A stretch of 64,000 bases of DNA from Gambelia wislizenii (lineage: Eukaryota > Chordata > Lepidosauria > Squamata > Crotaphytidae): assembly GCA_030847615.1 (NCBI GenBank), contig JAUMIR010000001.1, positions 370,504,687-370,568,686 on the forward strand, written 5' to 3'. Below are positions 1-10,415 of the stretch, one piece after another; position 1 is the first letter of the stretch; each line of letters opens with the position of its first letter. The notes under the pieces are model-generated. The model searched no databases, was not told the origin of the DNA, and saw nothing but the letters and a program-made list of their open reading frames with translations. Made by a program: the position numbers and the translations under genes.

Positions 1-612
1 TTCTTGGAAAACCGTGTTTCTCTTGGCAATCATGTCCACAAGAAAAGCGAGTGAGCTCTTTGCTCTTTGCTCAGATCAACCTTATCTCTGCTTCCACTCT
101 GACAGGGCAATGTTGAGACCAGATATTACATTTCTCCCCAAAGTTGTCTCTGCATTTCACCTCAAACAAGACATCGTTGTACCATCCTTTATGCAGAATC
201 ATCCTCAGATGTGGAACGGGCCCTCCACTGTCCCGATGCCGGAAGAGCCCTTGCCTTCTGTGTCCACAGGACATCACCGTTCCGCAAATTGCCCAAACTT
301 TTTGTTTGCTATTCAGAAAGTAAGCAAGGGCTTCCTTTTTTCTTCACAATGATTTTCCAGTTGAGTGGTGTCACCATACACCTGGCCTACCAGATGGCCA
401 AGAAGAACCCTTCCCACAGGGTGAGAGGTCACTCCGCCGGAGTCATGGTGACGTCGACTGCTTTCCTTTCTGGCATTCCACTATCAGATGTCTGCAAGGC
501 TGTAGTTTGGTCACAGCCTTTGACCTTCATGACTAACTACAGACTGGATTCACAAGCCCATGATGAGGGCTCCTTTGGCAGAGCAGTGCTTTCCTCCCTG
601 CTCCCTTGCTAA
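1..612 (+). pseudogene. DIRS tyrosine recombinase fragment, frameshifted
   Basis: Residues read in two frames. The first (14 to about 300) gives the first catalytic box, STRKASEL, with Arg codon AGA at 41-43. The second (about 340 to 612) gives the C-terminal boxes, with HSAG at 430-441 and NYRLD with Tyr at 538-540. In the family the second box is HxxR; here Gly replaces the Arg. A frame break between roughly 300 and 350 separates the halves. Known role: a recombinase that integrates circular DIRS DNA. This copy cannot encode an active enzyme because of the frame break and the lost Arg. It aligns along its whole length with the recombinase at 17989-19173. Confidence 0.8.
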
Positions 613-666
613 GGCCAGCTACAGGTTGACAGCCTTCCACGGTGAGTACCTTGTCAATTTCCCATA

Positions 667-756
667 TGTGTGAGTCACAGAGACCACGAAAGAAGAAGGA
701 CAGTTTGCTTATCTGTAACTGTGTTTCTTCGAGTGGTCATCTGTGAACTCACACGA
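667..756 (+). repeat. Internal complementary region of DIRS copy A
   Basis: 705-748 is complementary to the right end of the element (956-998). The preceding 667-704 is expected to be complementary to the missing left end, which lies outside the window. In DIRS replication models this region templates joining of the two termini into a circle. Confidence 0.7.
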
Positions 757-955
757 ATCCTCTCATCCTCCCCATGGGTGTCCTGTCATGCTCGGTATGT
801 GTACGCTGCAATTGCAACGGACATGGAACCAAAGCTAGAGGCAGGAACCCTGCTGGTTGGAGCTGCAAGATGGGTGGGGCTACTGCCAAAAAGCCATGCT
901 AAATAGCTCTAGCAGGTTCTGAAGATCTACTGTGTAGGCGCAGATAACCCATATC

Positions 956-1005
956 GTTCACAGATGACCACTCGAAGAAACAGTTACAGGTAAGCAACCT
1001 GTCCT
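956..1005 (+). repeat. Outer part of right terminal inverted repeat, DIRS copy A
   Basis: It is the reverse complement of 705-748, with only small differences. The match runs on past TAAGCAACCTGTCC to about 1003-1005, after which similarity stops, marking the probable 3' boundary of the element. Confidence 0.65.
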
Positions 1006-1264
1006 TACGTTTTGCTACTTTGCCCATCCCTGTAGTAGATCCTTCAGATTTCCAGGTGCATGAAGACAACATCAACAGTTCTTCGGGCCCTATCTAATCT
1101 CAGGGCTTGCTGTACCCTTCTCTTCTTCTGACTCTGGATATCTATTGTCTATATTAGTTTTTGCTGTTGTAAACTGCATCTGTTGCTGCTCTTAAACTTT
1201 TTATTGTACTTAACTGAATTTTAGTGTTTTTGTTGTGTTTTATTTTCTTTTTATTCTGTGTGTG
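1006..1264. other. Intronic sequence, nothing recognised
   Basis: T-rich stretch without an open frame of note, lying between the DIRS end and a SINE tail. Confidence 0.4.
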
Positions 1265-1367
1265 CAGAAGAAGGCAATAGCAAACCTCCTTTCTTGGCCT
1301 GAAAACCTTATGGTGTGGATTTCATAAGTTGGGAGTCAACTTGAAGGCACATAACAACAACAAAAGT
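1265..1367 (+). mobile_element. Sauria-type SINE, 3' part only
   Basis: Contains the shared 3' module GAAGGCAATAGCAAACCTCC, then CAACTTGAAGGCACATAAC and an (ACAA)n end. These match the 3' half of the better-preserved SINEs at 21043-21285 and 36724-36962. The tRNA-like head is absent, so this is a 5'-truncated insertion. Confidence 0.65.
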
Positions 1368-1404
1368 ATCCATTGCCCTGAAAGCTTTTGCTAAAGGACA
1401 ACTT

Positions 1405-1556
1405 GCAATATAGATTTATTTATTTATTTAGATATTTATGCCCCGCTCTTCAGCCACAAAGGTGTGTTAGCTAATTTCCCCCACAAGCTGGGTACTCATT
1501 TTACCGGCCTACGAAAGGATGGAAGGCTGAGTGAACCTTGGAGCCCTTGGGATGAA
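1405..1556 (-). mobile_element. tRNA-derived SINE fragment, minus strand
   Basis: Carries CCCGCTCTTCAGCCACAA, CCCACAAGCTGGGTACTCA and CTACGAAAGGATGGAAGGCT in the same order as the longer copy at 59590-59867, which retains the tRNA-like head. It begins in (ATTT)n, the reverse of the SINE tail. It is cut off before the tRNA-like part. Confidence 0.6.
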
Positions 1557-1566
1557 TTCATTCATT

Positions 1567-1596
1567 ACAGACGAATGAATGAATGAATGAATGAAC
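1567..1596. repeat. (GAAT)n microsatellite
   Basis: About six tandem GAAT units immediately downstream of the SINE fragment. Confidence 0.85.
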
Positions 1597-1859
1597 ATTC
1601 TCCTTTCTTCCCATTCAGGAAGACTTTGTTGATTCTGCCTTGATCCAGCTGCCTGGGAACTGGAATATCTCTTTAGGATTCTTTTTGTTGCAGAAATGTC
1701 TTAGAGATGCTTCAGTCTCTGTTGGTTATTTGCCCTCTGTTGGCTTGAGCATGGGCTTGAAGGGACACCTATAGCACCCTCACAAAACCTCAGGGGAGAG
1801 ATGGTTCTGCACGATTATCTCAGCTCTCTCTCTCTTGGCCTTAAACAGCTCTGAACTAG

Positions 1860-2330
1860 ATGAGCCTCATAATGTATTGCTCTAAAGCAGTGCTAATCAA
1901 CGTGGTGGTTCATGGACCAGTCCCAGTCCCTAAGCCACTGGCTGCTGATCTCCGGCAAATATCCCAGTAGGCACAAATAGGGTGCTGATCCCTGGCACGC
2001 TAGAAAAAAATAAGCATTGTTCTAGAGCATTAATGCAGTAGTGTTAGGATGGTTCTATCATTAGTTCTTTAAACCAGCACATCTCAAGCTGTCTGATGTG
2101 TGGGACTGGCAATGGTTTCCCCTCCCCAGTGTGCCAAGGACCAGTAGGTTATCTGCACCAAGTTTCCTTTCTTGGAAACTTTTCCAGGGGCTGACAGCCA
2201 ATGGCTCAGGGACCAGCACCGGTCTAGGGGCAACCACCTTTTCCCAGTAGAAACATTTTGGAAATGGTACAGCAATAGCCACATAATTGCAACAACTGTG
2301 TTGACAATACAAACTCATAAAATCTACAGA
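1860..2330. mobile_element. Probable decayed hAT-type repeat
   Basis: Contains phrases typical of hAT MITE ends, such as GGTTCATGGACCAG near 1907 and GGACCAGCACCGGTCTAGGG near 2210. I could not define both termini or a target duplication, so the boundaries are approximate. Confidence 0.3.
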
Positions 2331-3444
2331 CTAATTAATTTGCTTATCCAGCCACACCATCATAATCCCAGAGTGAGTTTCTGATGCTTGCTAAGCAGAT
2401 GAGCTCTGCTGGTGGCAAAAGAAATCTGGATCTAAGGATCAACAAGTGTTTTTGCTGTGCTCTAATAATCAAAGTTTCACTTTCTGCTTTTATGTTTGTT
2501 TTGTCTATAATAGCTTAGTATATTTGCTCATGAAGGCCTGGGACTATGTCCCATTGAATCCTGCTAGAATTTACTAACAAATAGCCATGCACGGGATCAG
2601 TCAAAATGGATTGGATTGCCCATGAAGACTGTCTAATAGTAAAGTTGTTCAGGGCCACATCATACATTATGTTTTTAGGTATACGCTAAACAGCATTTCT
2701 TAAGAGCTCCTTAGGGAAGGCCAGGCAGTTAATTTGATCTAAAGTGTGAAGGCTTGTAATAGCTTAGAGAATCCCATTAAATCACCTTAACTCTTATAGG
2801 AAATATTTAGAAGCAAACATTAATCTGCAGCTTGAACTGGCTTTAAAAGCTTCATCTTTCCATAAGAGTCTTGGGGATTTAAAATGGGAAAGCACCAATT
2901 ACCTTAACTGCACTAAGACTTGGGAAAGGTTTCTCACGTGTTCCATCCTGACTTATTTTTTGCTCTGTTTTGATGTGAAAGCTAGATGGACTTGAGTGGA
3001 TAGTGTTTGTTTTGCTTGATACACAGAAATAGAGATACTGTTCAATAATAAAAACCAGAGGCCTGGGATGTTTTTCAGAGCTTCTAAAAATACTCTCAAA
3101 TCTGTGCCAAAGTTACTTCAGCCAAAATCTGCACACACACAAAAAGTCAGGCTAATGGAGTTTGGATCAGTTAGTCTGTGAATGTTAGCATGCCTATTCT
3201 ATCAGCAGCTTTTGAAAGATGAGACTCTTAAGAATTAAAAAGGATGATATCAAGCATTCTCACCAGTCTGGAATGATTCTAATGTAAAGCTAATTTACCC
3301 TGCAGATGAATAATCTTTTTCCAGTGGTTTCATATTGACTACACATAACATGGAGGAGAGAATAGCACCCAATGGGACGTCTTAGTCTAAAGGCAGGGTG
3401 TTGAGCAGTGGGCTCTCAGCATCTTCTGTCTAAATACTGTAAAG
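2331..3444. other. Intronic sequence, nothing recognised
   Basis: AT-rich non-coding sequence. No gene, RNA gene or bounded repeat was seen. Confidence 0.5.
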
Positions 3445-3640
3445 TCACCGTGTCCTATATCATCTTGGAAGCTAAGCGGGGTCAACCCTAGTTAGCATGG
3501 TACTTGGATGGGAGACTGCCAATAAATACCAGGTGTTGTAGGCTACATTTCAGAGGAAGGAATTGGAAATTGCCCAAGAAAGCCCTGTGAAATTCATGGG
3601 GTTTACATAGGTCGACAGGCAACTTGAAGGCACATGCGAA
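3445..3640 (+). mobile_element. 5S rRNA-derived SINE (5S-Sauria-like)
   Basis: The head matches the internal control region of 5S rRNA: CTTGGAAGCTAAGCGGGGTC (box A region), ACTTGGATGGGAGACTGCC (box C region) and CCAGGTGTTGTAGGCT (3' end of 5S). Downstream is the body shared with Sauria SINEs, AAGCCCTGTGAAATTC and CAACTTGAAGGCACA. A genuine 5S gene is excluded because the 5' third is strongly diverged and a SINE tail follows. Such SINEs use the type 1 RNA polymerase III promoter. The family name is from general knowledge; the 5S similarity is visible directly. Confidence 0.75.
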
Positions 3641-3672
3641 CGCACGCACACACACACACACACACACACACC
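3641..3672. repeat. (CA)n microsatellite
   Basis: CGCACGCACAC-type dinucleotide run at the SINE 3' end. It probably grew from the SINE tail. Confidence 0.9.
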
Positions 3673-4128
3673 CCTTCTGAAACTATTCTTTCAGGAGGGA
3701 GTGGAAGCATGACAAAACAGTGCTACCCAATTCCATCCCAACCAGCTCTTCAAGACTTCTACTAAGGCTCATGGTATTGTAATACATTGGGCTCCAGCAC
3801 AACTAACAGGGGTGTCTAGTTCTACCAAAACTGCCCCTTGCCCATAACTGAGCCTAAAATCAGATTAAAATTGTTATCTTGTGGCTAATTGGATTATAGC
3901 TTCAGTAATATTCCTGGTCTAACTACTGTGTCTTGATTGAAACTAAGAACAGCTTTCAAGAGCCTTAGATCATGCCCAGCTCAGATAACTGAAACTCTCT
4001 AAGTAGATCCCAGAGGCTACTCATGAAGGTTTATTAATATAAATCGTATGTTCTGGCACTCTGTATGGTCTTGCCGTCATTTTGTATGGCACATACATAT
4101 GTCACCATTGCTTTTCTCCGTCATAGGA

Positions 4129-4401
4129 GCTTATCACACTCCAAATTAAAACATCATTGTAGCAGGAAGGTTCCATTTTTTGTGCTGCTTGTCATCATTC
4201 TTTCATTCTGGTCCTGTGGGAGACCAAAGTAAAACCACGTCTTTTTGCTAACTGGAAAAACCCATTAGCAAAAAGACATGGTTTTACTTTGGTCTCCCAT
4301 GGGACTAGAACACTGGAAGGATGAGAACATCATGCAGTAAGGCAGCACGAAAGACAGAACCTTCTTGCTGCACTGCTGCTTTTCTTTGGACTGTGGTAAG
4401 C
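4129..4401. mobile_element. Foldback MITE (long imperfect palindrome)
   Basis: The two halves are reverse complements over roughly 120 bases each. Outer ends are GCTTATCACACTCC and GGACTGTGGTAAGC. Inner arms are TCTTTTTGCTAA (about 4241-4252) and TTAGCAAAAAGA (about 4266-4277), around a loop of about 13 bases. It has no coding capacity. The structure fits a non-autonomous DNA transposon; the superfamily is unclear because I see no convincing target duplication. Confidence 0.7.
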
Positions 4402-6214
4402 CCCACAGTCTCTGCCACGATATGCTGTTAATTCTGCTCATTTGTCACCCAAGGCTCCTTCACAGCCTGGTATATGGGAGAGAAGAAAGATTGAGTGAGG
4501 CTAGTGCTTACTCATGTTCTGTTACTTCTAGTACAGGTCACATTCTTGAATTGCCTTGGAATGGTAGAGGATTCATAAATCACAGTCTAGGCACTTTGGG
4601 TATATATTTTGACTGCTTGGAGTGCCCTTCTTTGAGATGGAATGCTGATTTGGTTGGATTGGTGCTACTCCTTAATTGAAATACGTGGTACACTTTAAGA
4701 AGCTACTGACTGCTTAAGTTCTGTTAAAAGGAAACAGTTGACCAGAAATGACTTGGGCAGAGAGGGGCTGCAGTTCTATGGCTACTTATCTGGGAGTAAT
4801 CCTATTTAATTCAACTAGACTTATCTCTGCATTGGATTCTGCTGTTAATACACTTTTATTTGATATCATTAAGAAGTTGTTTTTTTTTTGGTGGACCAAT
4901 GGTTGGTTTTGTTTTCAGAATTTTATCATTCATGCTTTAATGCATTTTTATATTTTTAACAACAGCACTCATACAGAATAAAATAATACATTCCTCAGTT
5001 GATAAGTGTAGGAATATTTGGTGTCTATATCAAAGAGAGTGCAGTGTAGCCAGTGTCATATGAGCTTGTGGTAGAAAACAGGAGAGAAATAATTAGGGTG
5101 CTCTTGTAAAGTTAAAAAAGGAAAAACTTGCATTTATTGTTTCAGGAAATCCATCTTGGGATAGGAAAGGAGATAGACAGAAGAAGATGACCTACATTTT
5201 AGTAGAAGAGTCCCTAAAACTCTCTCTCATGTGTGAGCCATCTTTGAGGCAGGAGCCTCATGGTTCCTCTCTCCCTAGACAAAGGGAGAAAAAGGACTAA
5301 CTTTTGGAAGAAGGGGGAAGTGATCTCTACAAGCAGGAAGGAAGCAAAAAGGCTTGAGAACATAGATCAAAGAAAGAGACAGAGATATGCATGCTCTTTA
5401 AAATCCCCTCTCTCTAATCATGCTAGACAACTGTTGTCTCTTTGCTTCCAACAATAAAAATGTGTGGACAAATTGTTTCTTTCTAATACTATATTCTAAA
5501 AATGTGTTTGTGAGAGAAGGAGGGAGGGAGAGAAATAGAGGGAGAGTGTGTAAAAGTATACATATGTACCTATATAAGTTTTGATTTGGTAATCAAAAGT
5601 GGAATGTTTATATTTTCTATGTTTTTAATTGTATTGTTCTTTTCAATTGTGAGCCACTTTGAGTCTCAGTTTTGGGGAAAAGTGGGATGGTGATGATGAT
5701 GACAATGAAGCTGACAATAAAGAAGATGATGATGATGATTCTCATTGCCATAGAAAGAAGCTGCCTGTTAAAGCTTGTTTCTTCAGCAATCAGGCCTATA
5801 GCCAGCATTTTGAGTTGTGGTACCATGAATATAATGAAGGTAGCCTCATAATTTTCACCTTTTTTTAGTTGATCTTGTAAACTGCCGTGAGTCTCAGGTT
5901 TGGAAGAAAGTGTCATGTACTGGCTTCTTCAGACTCCGCAGTGACCAGCGATTTCAGAGTTAAAAGCAAAACTGTGTTATCACAGTAGTCCAAAGAGCTA
6001 ACCTTACAAGTTCGTTGCTCAGAACGAAACCTAACTAACAAGCAGTAAACTAAAAGCATTCTACAATCTACAAAATCTGGCAGGCTATGCAGTCATTGGT
6101 TATCCATCATCCCCACTTTTTCTCAGTTCTCACCAGACCCAAGCTCAGCCCACTTTTCCCACAGCTGAGGCCAGGTGCTGGTTTTATCAAACAGTTACAG
6201 ACCTAGAACACATA
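4402..6214. other. Intronic sequence with simple repeats
   Basis: No gene recognised. It holds a purine-rich (GGGA)n-like patch near 5510-5550 and a (GAT)n-type patch at about 5687-5741 that makes acidic-looking spurious open frames. Confidence 0.5.
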
Positions 6215-6514
6215 CAGTTGCCCCTCCACATTCCTGGCTTTAGCATTCACGGTTTTGATTATTTGCGGTTTTGGGAGCCCCCCCCCCGCCGTCCTAAAAG
6301 TGGAGACAGAGCTTCTAAAGCCCCATCGCCACTTCTCCCCCCCTCCCCCGGCCATCCCCAAAACAGTGACGGGGCTTGAGAAGCCCCTTCACTGCTTCTG
6401 GGAGGGCCAGGGGGGTGCGGGAGGTCGGTGGCATGAGCTGTTTTTTATTCACGGTTTTTTCACATTCGCAGGGGTCTTGCGGCCCTAACCCACACGAATG
6501 TGGAGGGACAACTG
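6215..6514. mobile_element. Tigger/pogo-like MITE, TA target duplication
   Basis: Starts CAGTTGCCCCTCCACATTC and ends GAATGTGGAGGGACAACTG, flanked by TA on both sides (6213-6214 and 6515-6516). Near-perfect terminal inverted repeats plus TA duplication place it in the Tc1/mariner superfamily; the terminal sequence resembles Tigger/pogo elements. The interior is C-rich and has no transposase. Six further copies of related design lie in this window. Confidence 0.8.
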
Positions 6515-6926
6515 TACTCCCTTTTCCCAAGTTATATTACATCCTCGTCAGCAAGTAGAAAAGAATGTAAATACAATTAGACACAAAGTGATACAAAAGA
6601 ACTGAACTTGGCAGGAAAAGGTCATGTCCAGAGCTGATCCTGACAGAAAGGCAGAATATACATAATAAATAAATAGGTAAATGAAAAAAAAATAGGTGGG
6701 ACATGCTACAATATGCTTTACAACCTACACCAGGAGCTAACATTCATGAACCCAGGACAAGTATAGCCTGGTGAGATCAGTGTCCAGACTGTCCCTGCTC
6801 AGAGTGAGAAAGTCAGAAGATTTTTGTGGTAGCCAGGCCTCCAGGCTTTCTTTGAGGCTGTAAGCCTGTTAATAATGGAATATAACAAATAAAACCACTC
6901 AACTGCATCTGCCTATCACAGAAAAA

Positions 6927-8692
6927 TAGAATCCTGAAGTTGGAAGAGAACACAAGGGCCATCCAGTCCAACCCCCTGCCATGCAAGATTATACAGTCAA
7001 AGTACTCCTGACAGATGGCCATCCAGCCTTTGTTTAAAAACTTCCAAAGGTTTTTAAAAATTCCATCACACCCCGAGGCAACATATTCCACTGTAGAACA
7101 TCTCTTATTGTCAGGAAGTTATTGTCAGGTGGAATCTCTTTTCCTGTAGTTTAAATCTATCGCTCCATGTCCTAGTCTCTGGAGCAACAGAAAACAAGCT
7201 TGCTCCATCCTCAGTAGGATATCCCTTCAGATATTTAAACATGGCTGTCATGGCACCTCTTAGCATTCTCTTCTCCAGGCTAAACATACCCAGCTCCTTA
7301 AGCTGCTCCTCATTGGATATGGTTTCCAAAGCTTTTACCATTTTGCTTGCCCACTTCAGGACATTCCAACTTGTCAATACCTTTGAATTGTGGTGTCCAG
7401 AACTGGACACAGTATTCTAGGTAAGGTCTGACCAAAGCAGAATAGAGTGGCACTGTTACCTCTTCGATCTACAGGTTGACCCTCATATCCATGGATTTGG
7501 TATCCAAGTTTTCACTTATTCACGTCTGAAAAAACTTGTTCTCTCTAGGCATTTCTAGGTCCTCCAGTGTGATTCTATGGTCAACTTCCAGTGTTCATCT
7601 CATTGAAAATAATAGAGTTTCCTGTTATCTGTGGTTTTAGGTATCCGTGTGTGTGTGTCTTGGAACGTATCCCCTATGGATACGGGCGTCAACCTATTGA
7701 TGCAGCCTAGAACCACATTGACTTTTTTAACCTGCCACATCACACCGTTGATTCATGTTCAGCTTGTGGTCTACAAAGACTTCTAGATCCCTTTCACATG
7801 TACTGTTGTCAAGCCTCATGTCACCCATCCTATATTTGTGCATTTCATTGTTTCTGTACCTTACATTTCTCCCTGCTGAAATACATTTTGTTAGTTTTGG
7901 CACAGCTCTCTAATCTGTTAAGGACATTTTGAATTCTGATCCTGCCCTCTGAGGTATTAGTTGCCCCTCCTAATTTGGTATCATCTGTAAATTTGATCAG
8001 AATGCCCTCTATTCCATCATCCAAGTCATAGATAAAGATATTGAATAGTACTGGGCATAGGACAGAATCCCATGGCAGCTCACTAGTTACTTCTCTCCAG
8101 GATGAAGAGGAGCCATTGATGAACACTCTTTGAGTTTTGGTTCGTCAACCTAACAGCCACATTGTATAGTCCACATTTAGTAGCTTGTTTGCAAGAATAT
8201 CATAGGGGACCTTTATGAAGGCCTTACTGAAATCAAGATATGCTACATCCTCATTATTCCCTACATCTACCAATCCTGTAACTGGGTCAAAAACTAGATT
8301 AAAAAAAAAGAAATCTGGCATGATTTGTTTTTGAGAAAGCCATGTTGACTTTTATTAATGATGGGATTCTTTTCTAAATGCTTACAGACTGTCTGTTCAA
8401 TGATCTGCTCTAGAATTTTTCCTGACATTGATGCCAGGCTCATTGGGCAGCAATTGTTTGGGACCTATTTTTCCCTTTTTGAAGATGGGGACAACATTTG
8501 CTTTTCTCCAGTCTGTTGCAACTTTTCATGTCCTCCAGGAATTCTCAAAGATTATTGCCAGTGGTATTGATATTACTTTTGTCGCATCTTTTAATACCGT
8601 TGGATGTAGTTCATCTGGCCTTGGAGATTTGAATTCAGTTAGAGTAGCCAGATATTCCTGTCTTACCTCTTTTTTTTTAGCAGTGTGGGGAG
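6927..8692 (-). mobile_element. CR1 LINE, 3' part, minus strand
   Basis: The reverse strand encodes CR1 reverse transcriptase segments. These include a region with KFTDDTK (YADD-box position) at about 7960-8110 and the C-terminal segment LGMFSLEKRML ... YLKGYPTEDGASLF at 7130-7340. The 3' end, at about 6927-6990, is the CR1 end with GTTGGAAGAGA and CCATCCAGTCCAACCCC. Frames are broken at many points. It is interrupted by a MITE at 7472-7696 and abuts DIRS copy B at about 8693. Confidence 0.85.
7472..7696. mobile_element. Tigger-like MITE nested in CR1
   Basis: Starts CAGGTTGACCCTCATATCCA after TA (7470-7471) and ends GGATACGGGCGTCAACCT. The CR1 sequence on either side (GATCTA before, TTGATGCAGCCTAGAA after) is contiguous in the other CR1 copy near 32440-32475. 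That shows the insertion point directly. Confidence 0.8.
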
Positions 8693-8696
8693 GCAA

Positions 8697-10190
8697 TCCT
8701 TACACTGGGTTCCCAAGAAAAACCAGAATTGGAAGGCTACCCTCAACCTTCACAGGATCAACTGTTTTGTGGCCAGATGAACGTTCCATATGGAAACATT
8801 ACAATCGATCCTGGAGGGGACTTGGGACTGGGAGATCCTGGCATCTCTGAATCTACAGGAAGTATCTCTGCATATTCTGATTTATCCAGCACACAGGAAG
8901 TATCTCAGGTTCACTTATCAGGATGACTACTACCCGTATAGGGCACTGCCCTTTGGCCTTTCGTCCTCATCCCGGGTGTTTGCCAAGGTACTGGTGGTGC
9001 TAGTGGCTCACCTCAAATTGAAGGGTGTTTATGTTCACCCTTACCTGGAAGACTTGCTGATTCGGTCCCCCTCCCTTCGGAAGGCCAAGGAGGGCGTTTG
9101 TTCCATGACAGGGTGCCTGGAGTTTTACAGCTTCATGATATACAGGGAGAAAAGTTATTTAGAACCTGTTTAGCTCCTGCAACATCTTGGCCGTGTGAAA
9201 GAAACCTCTCTGTACCAGGTGTTTCTTTCTGAAGACAGGAAGTCCAAACTACCATCTCTAGTGAGGGAAGTGTTGACTCAGGAGCTTTTACATCTCGTGA
9301 CACTAGCCAGGCTTTTTGGCTTGATGGTGGCTTGTATAGATTCAGTTCCTTGGACCTTATTTCGTCTGAGGGAACTACAGTGGTTCCTCTTACCGTATCA
9401 GGATGAAATATCTCAGAAGTGTTGGCTTCTACTGCCAATTCCCCAGGGAGTGAGAGTGTCCCTTCACTGGATATTGACGGAGGCCTTGTCAGTGGGCTTG
9501 CCCATTCAGGGTGCAAGAATTGTAGTAGTTACCACTGATGCAGGCCTGAGGGGTTCAGGGTGCACTGCAGTGGATGGATGGCCCAAGGTCTGTGGGAACC
9601 AATTAGAAGAAAGCTCAGTATCAATTTGCTGAAGCTGAGGGTAGTGCATCTGGCCTTCCTCGGTCGTCAGTTGGAGGTTCAGGGCAGGCATGTGTTAATC
9701 TGGATGGGCAACATGACCACGAAGGCACATATAAACAGACAAGGAGGAATGTGTTTGCATATACACTGATGCATGAGGCATCCCGATTGTTGAGTTGCAG
9801 GGAGATTCAACTCCTCTTGCTCAGAGCAGAGTACTTGAAAGGACAGTGGAATGGTCAAGCTAATTGGTTGAGTGGGCAAACTGGGGTCTGAACTTGTTCA
9901 TGTTCCAGATGATTGTGGAGAAGTACGGTGTTCCCTGGGTGGACATGTTTGCATCTATGGAGAACAAAAAACTGCCTTGGTTTGTATTGAATTTTTGGAT
10001 GGAGGGAGCAATGGCTTTTGATGCTTTCACGATAGGTTGGTCAAAGGTGCTTTGTTACACCTTTCCTCCCATAGGTATTCTACACATCCAGGGTGGTTAG
10101 AAAAATAAAATTGGAAAGGGCAGAGGTGATTCTGATTGCATCACAATGGTCTTCTCGCCCGTGGTTCTCCGAAATTGTCAACAAAAGTGA
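8697..10190 (+). pseudogene. DIRS reverse transcriptase/RNase H fragment (copy B)
   Basis: Begins at the VPKK box (GTTCCCAAGAAAAACCAGAA near 8710). It continues with YRALPFGLSSSSRVFAKVLV (8935-8990, RT motif B), then YLEDLLIRS at 9043-9069, where the catalytic YLDD has become YLED. RNase H follows with VVVTTDAGLRG at about 9520. It ends near 10190 at ILIASQWSSRPWFSEIV, just before the recombinase would start. It carries several stops and frameshifts. It aligns throughout with 16540-18020 of the near-complete DIRS element. Neither inverted repeats nor recombinase remain, so it is an internal fragment. Confidence 0.8.
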
Positions 10191-10287
10191 CAGGAAAGTT
10201 GGCCCCTGTTGCCTCTTTCAGCCTTGTAGTAGAGATTGGTAGCTTTACCTTTTGCTTTTAACTAATTGTATTTAGTTTTATGCTCAG

Positions 10288-10415
10288 GTTTGAACAAATT
10301 GTGGTTAGTCCTGATTGTGGTTTAAGGAAGCAAGCCAATTTCAAACCATGGTTTATGGTTCTCAATTATTTCCCTAAACCATAGTTAAGCTTTACCACAA
10401 TTTGGGGTTTGAACA
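10288..10415. repeat. Inverted-repeat MITE-like element
   Basis: Left arm GTTTGAACAAATTGTGGTTA through TTGTGGTTTA pairs with right arm TAAACCATAGTTAAGC through CACAATTTGGGGTTTGAAC. The arms are about 40 bases each. There is no coding capacity; the superfamily was not determined. Confidence 0.6.

Larger units (their letters stand above)
1..1005 (+). mobile_element. DIRS retrotransposon, 3' end (copy A, degenerate)
   Basis: The block runs in from the left edge of the window. In order it contains the C-terminal half of a tyrosine recombinase (1-612), an internal complementary region (about 667-756) and the right terminal inverted repeat, ending near 1005. The diagnostic structure is that 705-748 is the reverse complement of 956-998 (core GAAGAAACAGTTACAGGTAA). 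This is how DIRS internal complementary regions match the outer end of the right repeat. The reverse transcriptase part would lie outside the window. Terminal sequences differ from the DIRS copy at 14567-19593, so the two are different subfamilies. Confidence 0.8.

Noticed and set aside
3465..3530. Possible 5S rRNA gene
   Set aside because: Only the internal control region and 3' end match; the 5' part is diverged and a SINE tail follows. Called a 5S-derived SINE.
5659..5868. Acidic Asp-rich open frame
   Set aside because: Produced by the (GAT)n simple repeat; no conserved context.
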